Below, in pieces: positions 62,588 through 64,000 of a stretch of 64,000 nucleotides of DNA. The position numbers and the translations under genes are program-made. Origin of the DNA: Martelella lutilitoris (GTDB taxonomy: Bacteria > Pseudomonadota > Alphaproteobacteria > Rhizobiales > Rhizobiaceae); the NCBI RefSeq assembly GCF_016598595.1, contig NZ_CP066786.1:2565501-2629500 (forward strand), given 5' to 3'. The notes beneath the pieces are model-generated. The model had not been told where the DNA came from and made no database searches. It saw only the letters and a list, made by a program, of their open reading frames with translations. Position 1 is the stretch's first letter, and each line of letters starts with the position of its first letter.

Positions 62588-64000
<1,413 letters not shown>

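Overview
The window is high-GC, densely coded chromosomal DNA from an alphaproteobacterium of the order Hyphomicrobiales (Rhizobiales). The evidence is the DUF982 and DUF2259 proteins, an Omp25/31-type porin, the uvrC-pgsA-moaD-moaE gene order, many sugar-type ABC importers with UgpC/MalK-like ATPases, and dispersed palindromic repeats. Rhizobiaceae or a close relative such as Martelella is my guess; it is an inference, not a measured placement. No rRNA, CRISPR array, insertion sequence or phage gene is visible. There is one tRNA.

Region 1 (1-12159) is a large accessory catabolic locus arranged as two divergent units. The leftward unit holds an unrecognised 407-aa CxxC protein, an SDR dehydrogenase, an ABC ATPase, a D-threonine-aldolase/D-serine-dehydratase-like PLP enzyme and an MFS exporter, then, past a palindromic repeat, the first codons of a LacI-type regulator. 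The rightward unit holds a sugar-type binding protein, two permeases, RidA, an amidohydrolase/deacetylase, CutC and a second SDR. The importer's only ATPase lies in the leftward unit, so the two halves should work as one system. PLP enzyme plus RidA plus deacetylase suggests breakdown of an acylated or glycosylated D-amino-acid-like compound. This is the best candidate here for an undescribed pathway.

Region 2 (12160-22735) has a small ORF, an SdaC/TdcC-like amino-acid transporter, a DUF982 protein, and a second sugar locus: a LacI regulator divergent from binding protein, two permeases, ATPase and a GH3 beta-glycosidase, with a perfect 14-bp LacI-type operator in the shared promoter region.

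Region 3 (22736-35300) carries a NikR-like regulator lacking all four nickel ligands, a DUF4031 protein, recJ, hom, an AlaC-type aminotransferase, a small lipoprotein, a DUF2202 ferritin-like protein, sfsA, map, a RadC/JAMM protein, sthA and an APH(6)-like kinase.

Region 4 (35300-47415) is mostly core: tig with a long Lys/Ala/Pro tail, tRNA-Thr, NAD kinase, a membrane-anchored unknown protein, a NUDIX hydrolase, rlmJ, GST, an Omp25-like porin, a pteridine-reductase-like SDR overlapping uvrC, pgsA, moaD and moaE.

Region 5 (47416-64000) has a DJ-1/PfpI protein, a 1151-aa AsmA-like envelope protein, a Bcp-type peroxiredoxin, a DEAD-box helicase, a flavin reductase, an orphan LIV-type binding protein, rpe, a DUF2259 protein, purB, an RBBP9-like hydrolase, a PAS-GGDEF-EAL protein and the 3' part of pyrG.

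Two short dispersed hairpin repeat families occur, three copies of one and two of the other. Both show paired base changes that keep the stems intact.
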